A stretch of 41,619 nucleotides of DNA from Candidatus Poseidoniaceae archaeon (lineage in GTDB: Archaea > Thermoplasmatota > Poseidoniia > Poseidoniales > Poseidoniaceae): positions 1 to 41,619 of the forward strand of contig JAOMOG010000013.1 in assembly GCA_028353405.1 (NCBI GenBank). Reading direction: 5' to 3'. The notes under the pieces are model-generated. The model saw only the letters and a program-made list of their open reading frames with translations. It did no database searches and was not told where the DNA came from. The translations under genes and the position numbers were made by a program. Of this stretch, positions 1 through 7,737 are shown piece after piece (position 1 is the first letter of the stretch; each line of letters opens with the position of its first letter).

Positions 1-924
1 TCTTCCTCCGCCGCCTGAACGAGCCAGGCCACATCGATTACACTCATCTCTTCTTGCGAAGTTATTGTTATGGCATTTAGGACACTCCCAATCTCCATCC
101 ATGCGGTTTTCATTACCACCACTTCGGTTATCAGATCTGCTGAATCTATCTCTTCCGCTATCTCTACGGTCTCTGAATCCACCATCTCTTCCACCACTTC
201 GGTCATTTCTTTGACGTGAAGGGCTAGGTGCTCCACCTTCTCTTTCAAGACCACATCGGTTACATTCCGAGCGGAATGAGAAATTACTATTTTGACATTT
301 AGGACAGTCCCAATCATTACTGTTATCTGCACCATCGCGTTGTCCACTTGAACGGTTAGAATCACGTCCACTATCACGACTTCCACGGCGGTCACCACGA
401 CCCCTGTTGTCATCACGACCTCTTCGATCATCTCTACCGCCATATCTTTCATCGCGGCGAGCGCTTGAACGACCTGAACTTGGCCGAGGCGCTTCACAAC
501 GGTTACAGTTTTGACGGAATGAATAATTATTATTTTGACATTGAGGGCAATCCCAATCTTCACTTGGTTGGTGATTTCTTTCTTGCCTTCTTTCGTCGCG
601 ACTTCCACGTCGACCATCACGATCTCCGCTTCTTTCATTGCGCTGGTCACGGCGTTGGTCACGGTCGTTTTGGCGTTGTTCACGAGGTTTTTTCGATCTC
701 ACGCCGACTTCCTTTCCAACTAAGGATTGCATGTCGAGTTTTCTTTCAATATGTGCAACATGAACTAATGGAGAATTAGTGTTTCCTAATACTGAATCCA
801 CCTTACCAATATAATCACCAGTGGTAGCATCAGTGATTATAGATTCTAGCGCAGGTGACGAACCTGTAAATTTGACAAGTAATCCACCTTCGTGGCTCAA
901 CGACTCAATAGTACCAGTAAACAT
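1..924 (-). CDS. Gar1-like domain protein with three RanBP2-type zinc fingers (partial, C-terminus off window)
   Basis: Reading leftward from an ATG at 924, 308 codons stay open to the window edge, so the protein is incomplete at its C-terminus. Residues 1-88 resemble Gar1 of box H/ACA pseudouridylation RNPs: a small beta-barrel with a GxI start, a Pro-Ala-Leu segment, then IGKVDSVLG, SPLVHV and LVGKEV, which match the archaeal Gar1 layout. The rest is Arg/Asp/Gly/Ser-rich linker holding three fingers of the form W-x-C-x2-C-x3-N-x6-C-x2-C, at about residues 123-147, 204-228 and 278-300. The third has NFARR then CNRCG, nearly the ZRANB2 RNA-binding finger. A purine-rich AAAGGAGGAGGG lies about 20 bases upstream of the ATG; an in-frame TTG at 942 is better spaced from it and is an alternative start. 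The likely role is RNA binding, perhaps in rRNA modification. The finger call is very secure; the Gar1 call is by pattern and is good but unsearched. Confidence 0.85.
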   Translation of the reverse strand, partial: MFTGTIESLSHEGGLLVKFTGSSPALESIITDATTGDYIGKVDSVLGNTNSPLVHVAHIERKLDMQSLVGKEVGVRSKKPREQRQNDRDQRRDQRNERSGDRDGRRGSRDERRQERNHQPSEDWDCPQCQNNNYSFRQNCNRCEAPRPSSGRSSARRDERYGGRDDRRGRDDNRGRGDRRGSRDSGRDSNRSSGQRDGADNSNDWDCPKCQNSNFSFRSECNRCGLEREGGAPSPSRQRNDRSGGRDGGFRDRRDSGRDRFSRSDNRSGGNENRMDGDWECPKCHNNNFARRDECNRCGLARSGGGGR

Positions 925-976
925 GGTATTCCCCAAACACAATGCGGAAGCCCTCCTCCTTTAAGGGGGTCGGTAT

Positions 977-2932
977 TCACAAATATTGTTTTCTTTGCCA
1001 AAATGCCATTGCCAATAATGTGATTATCAGCGTTGAAAGCATAGATAATGAGGGAAGTCCACCCTCTTCAGAAGGTTTGCCATCATCGATTATGATCTCA
1101 CCATTGTCCTCAGCATAAGGGTCGGGAATGAACACAGATAAGGTTCCGATAACTCCGGATTCATCAGTGGCAGAAATAATTACATCATATTCAGTAATTT
1201 CTTGCTGCATACAAGAGGCTATTGAAACATCAATTTCCCAATTAGTTCCAACTTGGGTGAAATCGGTTGTAGAGCCACCGCAAAGAGATAGCAATAGGGT
1301 CACTTCCTCTCCATCAGGGTCAATCACTGTACCTTTCAAAGTAAATTTCAATCCGCTATCATCCCACGTTGCATTTTCTTGACTTATTCCAGTAACCAAT
1401 TCTATAACGGGTGGAGAACTTGATTTTTCAAGGCCAAAGTTCAGCATAAATGAATATGTCATCATATTAGTTGCATCAGCAGTACCCATTATCAGTACCG
1501 CACCAGGTCTTAATTTTTTGAGAGATAAACCAGTTGTTATTTCACTCGTTGCAACAGTGATTGTTTTTGCGTCCGCCATATTATCCGATTGATGAGCATG
1601 AGCTATTACTGTCATTTCTCCAACCAATCCAGTTGGCGTAATGGTCAATTCTAATTCCTCACTTTCTTCATTCATCACCGCACTTGATGTAAATAGTTGA
1701 CCAAATGTCCATGTTCTAGATAATTCAGAAGTTGCTCCGAAAGTGTCCTCGAGAAAACATGTTGCCTGTGAAGAACCAGTGCCAATTGATGTGATAATAA
1801 ATGCCCCATCCTCATCCATTTGACTCGACCAGCCATCTTCAACGAAGTCACAATCTAATTTCCAACCATGATCATCACTTGCCCAATTTTCAGTATTATC
1901 ACCATCTACCGCGATAACAGTTCCATCACCAGATAACGGAATCACCATGCCGTCATCAGGTGCACTACTACTCCAAATTGGTATGTCATTATCCTCAACT
2001 TCTAAAGTCGTGAAATCAATAAATATTTCACGAATTACTGGGTAATTGGAAGTAGGATATTCGACATCAATAGATACTCTCATTCTTCCATTAGGAAGAT
2101 TTTCTATTACTGGGGTTTCAAGGGCATCATTCTGAACCTCATCATCCATTGTGGAGAAATCTAGCATTCTCAAACCTTGGGTTTGAGGGAATGTAAATAC
2201 AAATATGGCATCTGTGACATTTGTTACATTTATTGCAAGAGTGAAATTTGACATCCCTTTGTTAGGTAATTGGTTAAATTCAGTATTATGTGTCTTTCCG
2301 TCGGCAAGGAACATACTGATTTCTAAATCATCAGTTGCTGAAACAGGGACCTCATAGCAACCGTTAGATGCTAATAGGTTTTGACAAGTCCTTTTTTCTT
2401 CATGATCGGATGGAACTAGACTTATCTCATCCAATGCGATTCCATCTTGAATGAAACTCCACTGATTGAAGTCAACACCATGCCGAGGGGCAACTCCTTC
2501 TTTCATGCCAATTCTTGTATCCATGTCGGCGATACAATCTGGACCAATCGCTCTAACAGCATCTCTTTCATCAGTACTTAGCCATCCGTTACCGCCGCCT
2601 GGGACATCTTGAGAACCTATTAATTCGTCAAGATTTTCTCTAACAGTTGCTGCATTTGAACCGTTTACCCAAGAGTTAGCATAATAATCTACAGTCGCCC
2701 AATCATCAAGGATATTGATGTCAAAACTTGCAAAATCATAATCAAATAAATCTTCAAAAGTCAAACCACTACAGTTAACTTGCCCGACATCATCTTCCCT
2801 TGCTTCAGCATCAAGAATAACGTTATCTTCAAATCCATTTTCTTGCTGTTGAATTGGTGATAATGTCATCATTAACAATATCACACTGAGAATGAGTGAG
2901 GAAATTTTCAGCCTAGTGTTTACATCTGCCAT
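977..2932 (-). CDS. Large secreted surface protein with C-terminal membrane anchor
   Basis: This 651-residue protein has an N-terminal signal or anchor helix at about residues 8-25. A long acidic, Asp/Asn/Thr-rich extracellular region follows, with a few cysteines. A hydrophobic C-terminal helix (about residues 628-645, beginning LPSLSML) ends in a short basic tail, WQRKQYL. This signal-ectodomain-helix-basic-tail layout is typical of archaeal cell-surface proteins anchored by the C-terminus. The segment around VIDPDGEEVTL near residue 560 looks like a cadherin- or Ig-like beta-sandwich repeat. No catalytic motif is visible. It lies 62 bases downstream of the ABC-2 permease on the same strand, so it may share transcription or be exported or modified by that system; this is inference. 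No Shine-Dalgarno sequence is evident. Function unknown. Confidence 0.8.
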   Translation of the reverse strand: MADVNTRLKISSLILSVILLMMTLSPIQQQENGFEDNVILDAEAREDDVGQVNCSGLTFEDLFDYDFASFDINILDDWATVDYYANSWVNGSNAATVRENLDELIGSQDVPGGGNGWLSTDERDAVRAIGPDCIADMDTRIGMKEGVAPRHGVDFNQWSFIQDGIALDEISLVPSDHEEKRTCQNLLASNGCYEVPVSATDDLEISMFLADGKTHNTEFNQLPNKGMSNFTLAINVTNVTDAIFVFTFPQTQGLRMLDFSTMDDEVQNDALETPVIENLPNGRMRVSIDVEYPTSNYPVIREIFIDFTTLEVEDNDIPIWSSSAPDDGMVIPLSGDGTVIAVDGDNTENWASDDHGWKLDCDFVEDGWSSQMDEDGAFIITSIGTGSSQATCFLEDTFGATSELSRTWTFGQLFTSSAVMNEESEELELTITPTGLVGEMTVIAHAHQSDNMADAKTITVATSEITTGLSLKKLRPGAVLIMGTADATNMMTYSFMLNFGLEKSSSPPVIELVTGISQENATWDDSGLKFTLKGTVIDPDGEEVTLLLSLCGGSTTDFTQVGTNWEIDVSIASCMQQEITEYDVIISATDESGVIGTLSVFIPDPYAEDNGEIIIDDGKPSEEGGLPSLSMLSTLIITLLAMAFWQRKQYL

Positions 2933-2964
2933 ATCAATTGATACTAGGTGTCATCTAATACACT

Positions 2965-2980
2965 TGCCCCTTTAGGGGCA
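2965..2980. terminator. GC-rich hairpin between ABC permease and surface protein
   Basis: A perfect 6-bp stem, TGCCCC/GGGGCA, closes a TTTA tetraloop in the 62-base gap between two minus-strand genes. It could terminate or stabilise the ABC-exporter transcript. No strong T-tract follows on the minus strand, so the terminator call is weak. Confidence 0.35.
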
Positions 2981-2994
2981 GTATTTTACTTATT

Positions 2995-3825
2995 TCAAGG
3001 AACTAAATTTTCCATTCGTTTTGCAAGTATCCAAAGTGGCAAAATAGTCCAAGCAATTGCCATAATCCCAATTTGCCAACCAGGAACGCCGCGTTGAACG
3101 CCTGATAACCGTGTTTCTAGTATGTGATGATAAACACCGTTTGGTGAAAATAAATCAAGAGCTCCTTCTAATGCAATCCAAGAAGAATCATTATCTTGGC
3201 CGATGGCAATTCCAGAAGCAAGGGCAACCATACTTGTTACCAATGCCCACAAGAATGTGAAGAAAAACCAAATACCGACTCCAAAAGCCATCGCAGTACC
3301 CTGCTCTCTCGCTTTTGAAGAAGCGATTAGCGTGAATAATGTATACCATATCAAAATCAGTCCAGTTGCAATAATATGGACAATGAGATCCATGGCTTCT
3401 GGCCAAACTCCCATTCTATAACGAATAATAACTACTGAGATTAGCACCAAAATAGTTACAGGAATAATTACTGCAATAGAAGTGCCATGCACTAGAGCAA
3501 GTGTTTGATTTAAGCGAGACATTGGTTGAGCCAATTTCACTTCTAGAACACCGCTTGCTCTTTCTTTGCTTACACCATCAAAAGCCATTAAAACAGCACA
3601 CATAGTTCCACCGAAAACGATTCCAAGGCTGGAATAAAATAGCACTTCCATCGGTGTTTCAGGTCGATGGCCACCTGGGAGAATGATGTTAGGGTCTGAA
3701 AATCCCCAGGCCATTCCAGGAATAAACAATAGTAATATTGGGAACATCAATAACATCCTTGTTGAGAATATTTTCTCTTTGACAAGTAGAGAGGTTACTT
3801 TTCGATATGATACCTTTCCTCTCAT
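2995..3825 (-). CDS. ABC-2 type transporter permease
   Basis: This 276-residue membrane protein has about six hydrophobic segments: near residues 23-40, 68-86, 108-130, 145-168, 178-203 and 250-268. It also has the signature ERASGVLEVKLAQPMSR stretch after the second helix (about 88-104), which is typical of ABC-2 permeases of the NosY/ABC-2 family. Its start overlaps the ATPase stop by ATGA (3822-3825), so the two are translationally coupled and form one exporter. The substrate cannot be read from the sequence. ABC-2 systems usually export lipids, polysaccharides, peptides or drugs, or take part in copper-enzyme assembly. The neighbouring surface protein suggests a cell-envelope role, but that is only inference. 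Confidence 0.85.
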   Translation of the reverse strand: MRGKVSYRKVTSLLVKEKIFSTRMLLMFPILLLFIPGMAWGFSDPNIILPGGHRPETPMEVLFYSSLGIVFGGTMCAVLMAFDGVSKERASGVLEVKLAQPMSRLNQTLALVHGTSIAVIIPVTILVLISVVIIRYRMGVWPEAMDLIVHIIATGLILIWYTLFTLIASSKAREQGTAMAFGVGIWFFFTFLWALVTSMVALASGIAIGQDNDSSWIALEGALDLFSPNGVYHHILETRLSGVQRGVPGWQIGIMAIAWTILPLWILAKRMENLVP

Positions 3826-4865
3826 TCTTCTTCCGCCTCCCTATGAATCAGTGGTAGGAATGCGGATGAAGTAATTTCCAAGCCAACATCCTCTACCCTA
3901 AGCCCTGTTGAAGAGCATAACATCTCTACTAAATCGGGTGCATGTGGTTGCCAAGATTCTACTTCAATTCCTTCACTGATGAGTTTTTTCAGCACCCCAT
4001 CGGCATTACCCTTCAGTTGCATTTGCCAAGAGTCTTGATTAGTTTCAGATTCAAGCAGTTCCATTCCTAATTTTTTAACCAACTCAGATGATGGTGGCTT
4101 TGAAGTTCCAGTCAAGTCAAACCTATCACTCAATTCCAACTCTTTTTCGACCGATTTTATTTCACCTTCGATTAGTAGTTGACCGCGATGAAGTAATGCG
4201 ATTCTATCTATTAGCCCAATTAGCCCTGAAACTTGGTGAGAGGATATCACAATAGAAACTCCTTTTCCACTCAATTGTTGTAATAGTTGAGCGAATGCTT
4301 GTGCAGCAACAGGGTCTAGTCCATTGAATGGTTCATCGAGAAGTAGAATATCTGGGGAACCCAGTAATGCAGTAGCTAAAGTTAGACGCTGTCGCATACC
4401 TTGACTTAATTCATCTAGCGGAGAATCAATTCGTGAGTTCAAACCTACTAGTTTAATCAATCCAAGAATACGATGTTCTGATGAACCTCTCATAGCAGCG
4501 ATTTCAACCATTGCATCATGAACTGTTTTCCTTCCCTGCCAGCGAACTTGCTCCGGCATATGTCCAATAATTTCTCTCAATTCAACACTGTTTGACAATT
4601 TTCTTTCTATCGTTTGATCACCCTTTGAAGAGGTGAAAACAGCATTTCCTTTCTGTAGAGGTAAGACTCCCGCCAACATTCGTAACAAGGTCGTTTTCCC
4701 TGCACCATTTGGACCAACTAGGCCCAATATTGTGCCTCTGTGTAGAGACAAGTCGATTTTGGGAATGCCGGGTCCACGGATTTTCTTCCAGGGTTTTGTT
4801 AGCGTTGGAGCGCTAATGTAGTGGCGACAAGACGCGCCAACAAGTTGTAAAACGACCTCCGCCAT
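3822..4865 (-). CDS. ABC-2 type transporter ATP-binding protein
   Basis: This 347-residue protein has one nucleotide-binding domain. Walker A is GPNGAGKTT at residues 51-59, the ABC signature is LSQGMRQR near residue 195, and Walker B is LLLDEPFNGLDP, followed by a switch His in ISSHQ. About 110 C-terminal residues after the ATPase core form the accessory domain common in ABC-2 exporters of the CcmA/NosF type. The ATG start overlaps no other gene. The stop overlaps the permease start by four bases, so the pair is a coupled exporter. Residues 18-35 of the N-terminus contain a short insertion before the first beta strand. Substrate unknown. Confidence 0.93.
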   Translation of the reverse strand: MAEVVLQLVGASCRHYISAPTLTKPWKKIRGPGIPKIDLSLHRGTILGLVGPNGAGKTTLLRMLAGVLPLQKGNAVFTSSKGDQTIERKLSNSVELREIIGHMPEQVRWQGRKTVHDAMVEIAAMRGSSEHRILGLIKLVGLNSRIDSPLDELSQGMRQRLTLATALLGSPDILLLDEPFNGLDPVAAQAFAQLLQQLSGKGVSIVISSHQVSGLIGLIDRIALLHRGQLLIEGEIKSVEKELELSDRFDLTGTSKPPSSELVKKLGMELLESETNQDSWQMQLKGNADGVLKKLISEGIEVESWQPHAPDLVEMLCSSTGLRVEDVGLEITSSAFLPLIHREAEEE

Positions 4866-4968
4866 GTGTACGCCTAAATCGCAATCACTTGATATTCTAC
4901 CGTTTCATAGTCTCTCAAAGCAAAAGTATCATCACTGAAAGGTAGTCAATCCATTTACGGGAACAGCA

Positions 4969-5883
4969 ATGCTAGGGGGTATAATTTATTCTGCGGGCCT
5001 TGTTGTTGCGATTATTGCTGTTATCTTTTTGCAGTATAGGGAATTCGTTAAGCAACAAGAAAAAGAAGAAACTTCAACTATTTTCAATTATAGAGAAGTA
5101 TTTGGTCCAATGGGTTTAGAATTCCTCGGATTGTCTATAATTCTGATTTGGATAGTACCTTACGGTGTTTTGGTAATTGCGCCCCTTGGTTTGATATTGT
5201 CAGTACTATCACCTGCTGGTCGAATAACATGGGCTCAAACAAAAGTTCCTAGGGCTATGGTTTGTGTATTCATGATTAGCATGATAATGCTTGGAAGTTT
5301 AGCTCCTGTATCCCAACCTAAATCACCGGATTCTTGGGGGAACCCGTTGTTAACTGAGAATCCCAATGCGCCTATTTGGCCAGCTAGTCAGCAATATACG
5401 TGGCTTATGGCTCCATCAACTGGTGAATTAGATCTGGAAATAATACAATCTATTTCGATTAGAACTCCTCACCAATTAGGTGTCTTTGGTTCTGCGAGTT
5501 CAAGTTTAAATTTGGCATCACTGATGGGATTGGAGCAATCAAGATTACACCAAGCCATTGAGTTATTAGATGATGAGTTGTCATTTGTTAGATTGAACCC
5601 TGAAGAAATGGCACTCACCTCCATACCAAATCAAGAGACACATCGCTATGTAAGTAATACACTTGGAATTGATGAAGATATTGTAATTCGTCAATATGAG
5701 TTACGGGCACTATCAATAGGGTCTAATGAAGAAGGAGTTAAAGTCGGCGAAGTACTTTGTGCAGCGACCTCAACTTGGGGCGGGGAATTACAGATTTTAG
5801 TCATCATTAGACCTCTTGGACACCCAGATCTTACAACCAATCGTTATGCAGAGAAATTAGTATTAGATTGGCTTTCTGCATGA
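4969..5883 (+). CDS. Membrane protein of unknown function
   Basis: This 304-residue protein has four predicted hydrophobic segments in its first half: about residues 4-22, 48-66, 68-86 and 98-115. A soluble C-terminal half of about 180 residues follows the fourth helix (after SLAPVSQPKSPDSWGN) and is probably exported or periplasm-facing. The C-terminal part (HQAIELLDDELSFVRLNPEEMALTS and VLCAATSTWGGELQILVIIR) reads like a compact alpha/beta domain, but I do not recognise the family. It is divergent from the ABC exporter gene and upstream of the iron-transport operators. The operators lie between it and the lipoprotein, so it is probably not part of that regulated unit. Confidence 0.7.
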   Translation: MLGGIIYSAGLVVAIIAVIFLQYREFVKQQEKEETSTIFNYREVFGPMGLEFLGLSIILIWIVPYGVLVIAPLGLILSVLSPAGRITWAQTKVPRAMVCVFMISMIMLGSLAPVSQPKSPDSWGNPLLTENPNAPIWPASQQYTWLMAPSTGELDLEIIQSISIRTPHQLGVFGSASSSLNLASLMGLEQSRLHQAIELLDDELSFVRLNPEEMALTSIPNQETHRYVSNTLGIDEDIVIRQYELRALSIGSNEEGVKVGEVLCAATSTWGGELQILVIIRPLGHPDLTTNRYAEKLVLDWLSA

Positions 5884-5932
5884 AATCTCGTCATACGGTA
5901 AAATTTAGCAAGAATGCTGCGGTAACATACAG

Positions 5933-5948
5933 TTTAGGTCTCCCTAAA
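5933..5948. promoter_or_regulatory. Operator copy 1, TTTAGG-N4-CCTAAA
   Basis: This 16-bp palindrome has half-sites TTTAGG (5933-5938) and CCTAAA (5943-5948) around TCTC. An identical-form site lies 34 bp downstream. The half-sites resemble the TTAGG/CCTAA halves recognised by DtxR/IdeR-type metal-dependent repressors, although the spacer is shorter than in the classical 19-bp box. The downstream gene is a predicted iron-binding protein, which fits iron control. The regulator itself is inferred. Confidence 0.65.
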
Positions 5949-5950
5949 CT

Positions 5951-5960
5951 TTCATATAGA
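5951..5960 (+). promoter_or_regulatory. Probable TATA element between two operators
   Basis: TTCATATAGA is the only A/T-rich TATA-like element near the lipoprotein gene. It lies exactly between the two palindromes. Transcription would begin about 25 bp downstream, inside or just after the second palindrome, giving a nearly leaderless mRNA with its ATG at 5997. A repressor on both sites would block TBP/TFB binding and the start site. Confidence 0.45.
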
Positions 5961-5966
5961 GGGGTG

Positions 5967-5982
5967 TTTAGGGCGACCTAAA
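5967..5982. promoter_or_regulatory. Operator copy 2, TTTAGG-N4-CCTAAA
   Basis: This second copy has TTTAGG (5967-5972) and CCTAAA (5977-5982) around GCGA. It ends 14 bases before the lipoprotein ATG. The two copies also pair with each other as one long inverted repeat (5933-5949 against 5966-5982, one mismatch), so a hairpin in RNA is possible. The conserved internal palindromes favour protein binding to DNA. Confidence 0.65.
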
Positions 5983-5996
5983 TCGGAGTATTGTGT

Positions 5997-7046
5997 ATGT
6001 CGGTAAAACCAATTTTTATAGTTCTAATAATACTAGCATCCAGTCTTACTGGATGTATTGATGGTAAGCAAAGAATTGATGATGGTGGTTTAATTGCACC
6101 CGAATCAATAAAAATCGCATTTTCAATCAAAGATGATTATAGCAACTTCGATGAAAACCCATATCGGCTTGCAGATTATTTGTCGCAACAAATAGGTAAA
6201 CCAGTAGAATTGTACCCTATCACTTCTGATGCACTTGCATTGGAAGCATTACGCTTTGGATCTGCTGATATGGCTTTCATGGATGGCGGCGCTGGTTGGG
6301 TCGGTTGGCAAAAATACGGATTACAGGTTGCAGCAGCGGATATGAAGAGTGATGGAAAAACCTACTATCAAGCCCATGCATGGGTATTGAATGGTAGCGA
6401 TGTTGCAGATGCGCTCCAAGATGGAAATGAATCAACGGATCCCTTCGCTTTACTACAAGGAAAAACATCATGCCACACAGGTTGGTTAAAGTCAGCTGGA
6501 ATGTTGATTCCAATGGGTTATCTAATCGGAAATAACTACACCGAGGTAATCGGCGATTCAGAAGATATTGAATCATTGCGCAATACGATATTTAATTTCT
6601 TTAATGCGGATGCGAGTATTCCCGAATCGGGAACTCCATATTATGGATATTCAGGTGCTATGAAGTGCCTAAGCGATGGTAAAGGAGAGGTCGCATTTGC
6701 CAAAGATTCCACCGTTGACACATATTGCAATAACGAAGTAGTTGAGGATAATGACGATTGGTGTTTGGATCTTGCCAGTTACATCAAATTACCAGCATTT
6801 GGAAATGCACCAAGCCATCCACTAATGTATCAACCTAATTCAATCTCAGATTCAGATAGAGCTGCGATTGTATCTGCATTGGTAGAACTACAAGATAGTG
6901 AAGATGGGCGTTCTATTTTACAAAATATTCTCAATACCCCTGGAATAGTTGAAAGCACCGCTGAACAACATTTGAATTCATATTCTGGTCTAATTTCCCA
7001 CGTCCCTGGAATCTCACAATACATGGAAGAAAAATACCAAGCATGA
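5997..7046 (+). CDS. Transferrin-like iron-binding lipoprotein of an ABC importer
   Basis: This 349-residue precursor has a lipoprotein signal ending in lipobox LTGC (Cys20). The ATG at 5997 is preferred over the in-frame TTG at 5991. The fold reads as a two-lobed periplasmic-binding protein of the PhnD/transferrin superfamily. Several segments look strikingly like animal transferrin lobes: GKTSCHTGWLKSAG with IPMG (155-174), YYGYSGAMKCL (215-225), EVAFAKDSTV (231-240) and NAPSHPLMY (270-278). By this alignment the iron ligands are all present: Asp96, Tyr123 or Tyr124, Tyr218 and His274. The carbonate-site Thr is Thr161, and the usual Arg is Lys165. Cysteines at 159, 224, 244 and 256 could form disulfides. 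It heads an operon with an ATPase and a permease and follows two metal-repressor-like operators. Proposed role: capture of Fe(III) at the cell surface. A phosphonate or phosphate ligand is the main alternative, but the ligand set argues for iron. Confidence 0.85.
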   Translation: MSVKPIFIVLIILASSLTGCIDGKQRIDDGGLIAPESIKIAFSIKDDYSNFDENPYRLADYLSQQIGKPVELYPITSDALALEALRFGSADMAFMDGGAGWVGWQKYGLQVAAADMKSDGKTYYQAHAWVLNGSDVADALQDGNESTDPFALLQGKTSCHTGWLKSAGMLIPMGYLIGNNYTEVIGDSEDIESLRNTIFNFFNADASIPESGTPYYGYSGAMKCLSDGKGEVAFAKDSTVDTYCNNEVVEDNDDWCLDLASYIKLPAFGNAPSHPLMYQPNSISDSDRAAIVSALVELQDSEDGRSILQNILNTPGIVESTAEQHLNSYSGLISHVPGISQYMEEKYQA

Positions 7047-7074
7047 GAAAAAAACAATCATTGGAGTAAATAGT

Positions 7075-7737
7075 ATGGCGAAATTGTTAGCAAAGTTAGT
7101 TGATGTTTCTGTCGGTTACGAAACAACTCTGATCGAGGAGATTAATCTAGAGATTTACTCTGGTGATGTTATTGCGGTATTAGGTCCCTCTGGAATTGGC
7201 AAAACAACACTGCTGCGAACTTTAGCAGGATTGGTTAGACCAATCTCAGGTTCGGTGGAATTGAAAGTAAAACGCAGAGGAGGTTTAGGGTATATTCCTC
7301 AAAGACTCGGGTTAATAGGCAATATGAGTGTTCGTTCAAATATTGAAATGGGTGCAAGGATGCATGCGTCAAAATGGTTGCCTCCAATATTCCCCTTACC
7401 CAAAAAGTTACGACCAATAGTGGACAAAGCATTACACAATTTCGATTTGACTGAATTTTCTAACCAGCCTGTTAGGACGCTATCCGGTGGCCAGCAACGC
7501 AGGGTCGCAACAGCAAGAACTGTTGCGCAACAACCCAAACTGGTTCTTGCTGATGAGTTCTTGGGGGAATTAGACGATGACAATGTTGAAATTGTAATGA
7601 GGACTGTTAAAGCGACGATTAAAGAGAAGAAATCTGCCTTAGTAATGGTTGAACACCATGAAGAGTTGGCGCATCAAGTTGCAAATAGAATTTGGAGAAT
7701 TATTGATGGTAAATTGATTGAGGAGGAGATTCAATGA
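7075..7737 (+). CDS. ABC importer ATP-binding protein, PhnC-like
   Basis: This 220-residue ATPase has Walker A GPSGIGKTT at residues 37-45, a Q-loop in YIPQRLGLI, signature LSGGQQRR from residue 136, Walker B LVLADE ending near residue 161, and switch His in VEHHEE. The IPQRLGLIGNMSVRSNI stretch and overall length resemble PhnC-type ATPases of phosphonate importers. It follows the transferrin-like lipoprotein after 28 bases and overlaps the permease gene by ATGA (7734-7737). The three genes are therefore one importer. Walker B is followed by FLGELD rather than the usual PTGxLD, a modest variation. It should energise import of the iron or other ligand delivered by the lipoprotein. Confidence 0.92.
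   Translation: MAKLLAKLVDVSVGYETTLIEEINLEIYSGDVIAVLGPSGIGKTTLLRTLAGLVRPISGSVELKVKRRGGLGYIPQRLGLIGNMSVRSNIEMGARMHASKWLPPIFPLPKKLRPIVDKALHNFDLTEFSNQPVRTLSGGQQRRVATARTVAQQPKLVLADEFLGELDDDNVEIVMRTVKATIKEKKSALVMVEHHEELAHQVANRIWRIIDGKLIEEEIQ

Noticed and set aside
1-560. Tandem DNA repeats or CRISPR-like array
   Set aside because: The recurring units at about 190-base spacing encode RanBP2 fingers, are not identical at DNA level, and lie in one open frame.
465-779. Plus-strand open frames of 104 and 62 codons
   Set aside because: They lie antisense to the Gar1-like/zinc-finger gene; the minus-strand frame has conserved domains and fingers.
5933-5982. Rho-independent terminator or riboswitch instead of operators
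   Set aside because: The long inverted repeat breaks into two identical palindromes around a TATA element and no T-tract follows, so DNA-binding sites explain it better.
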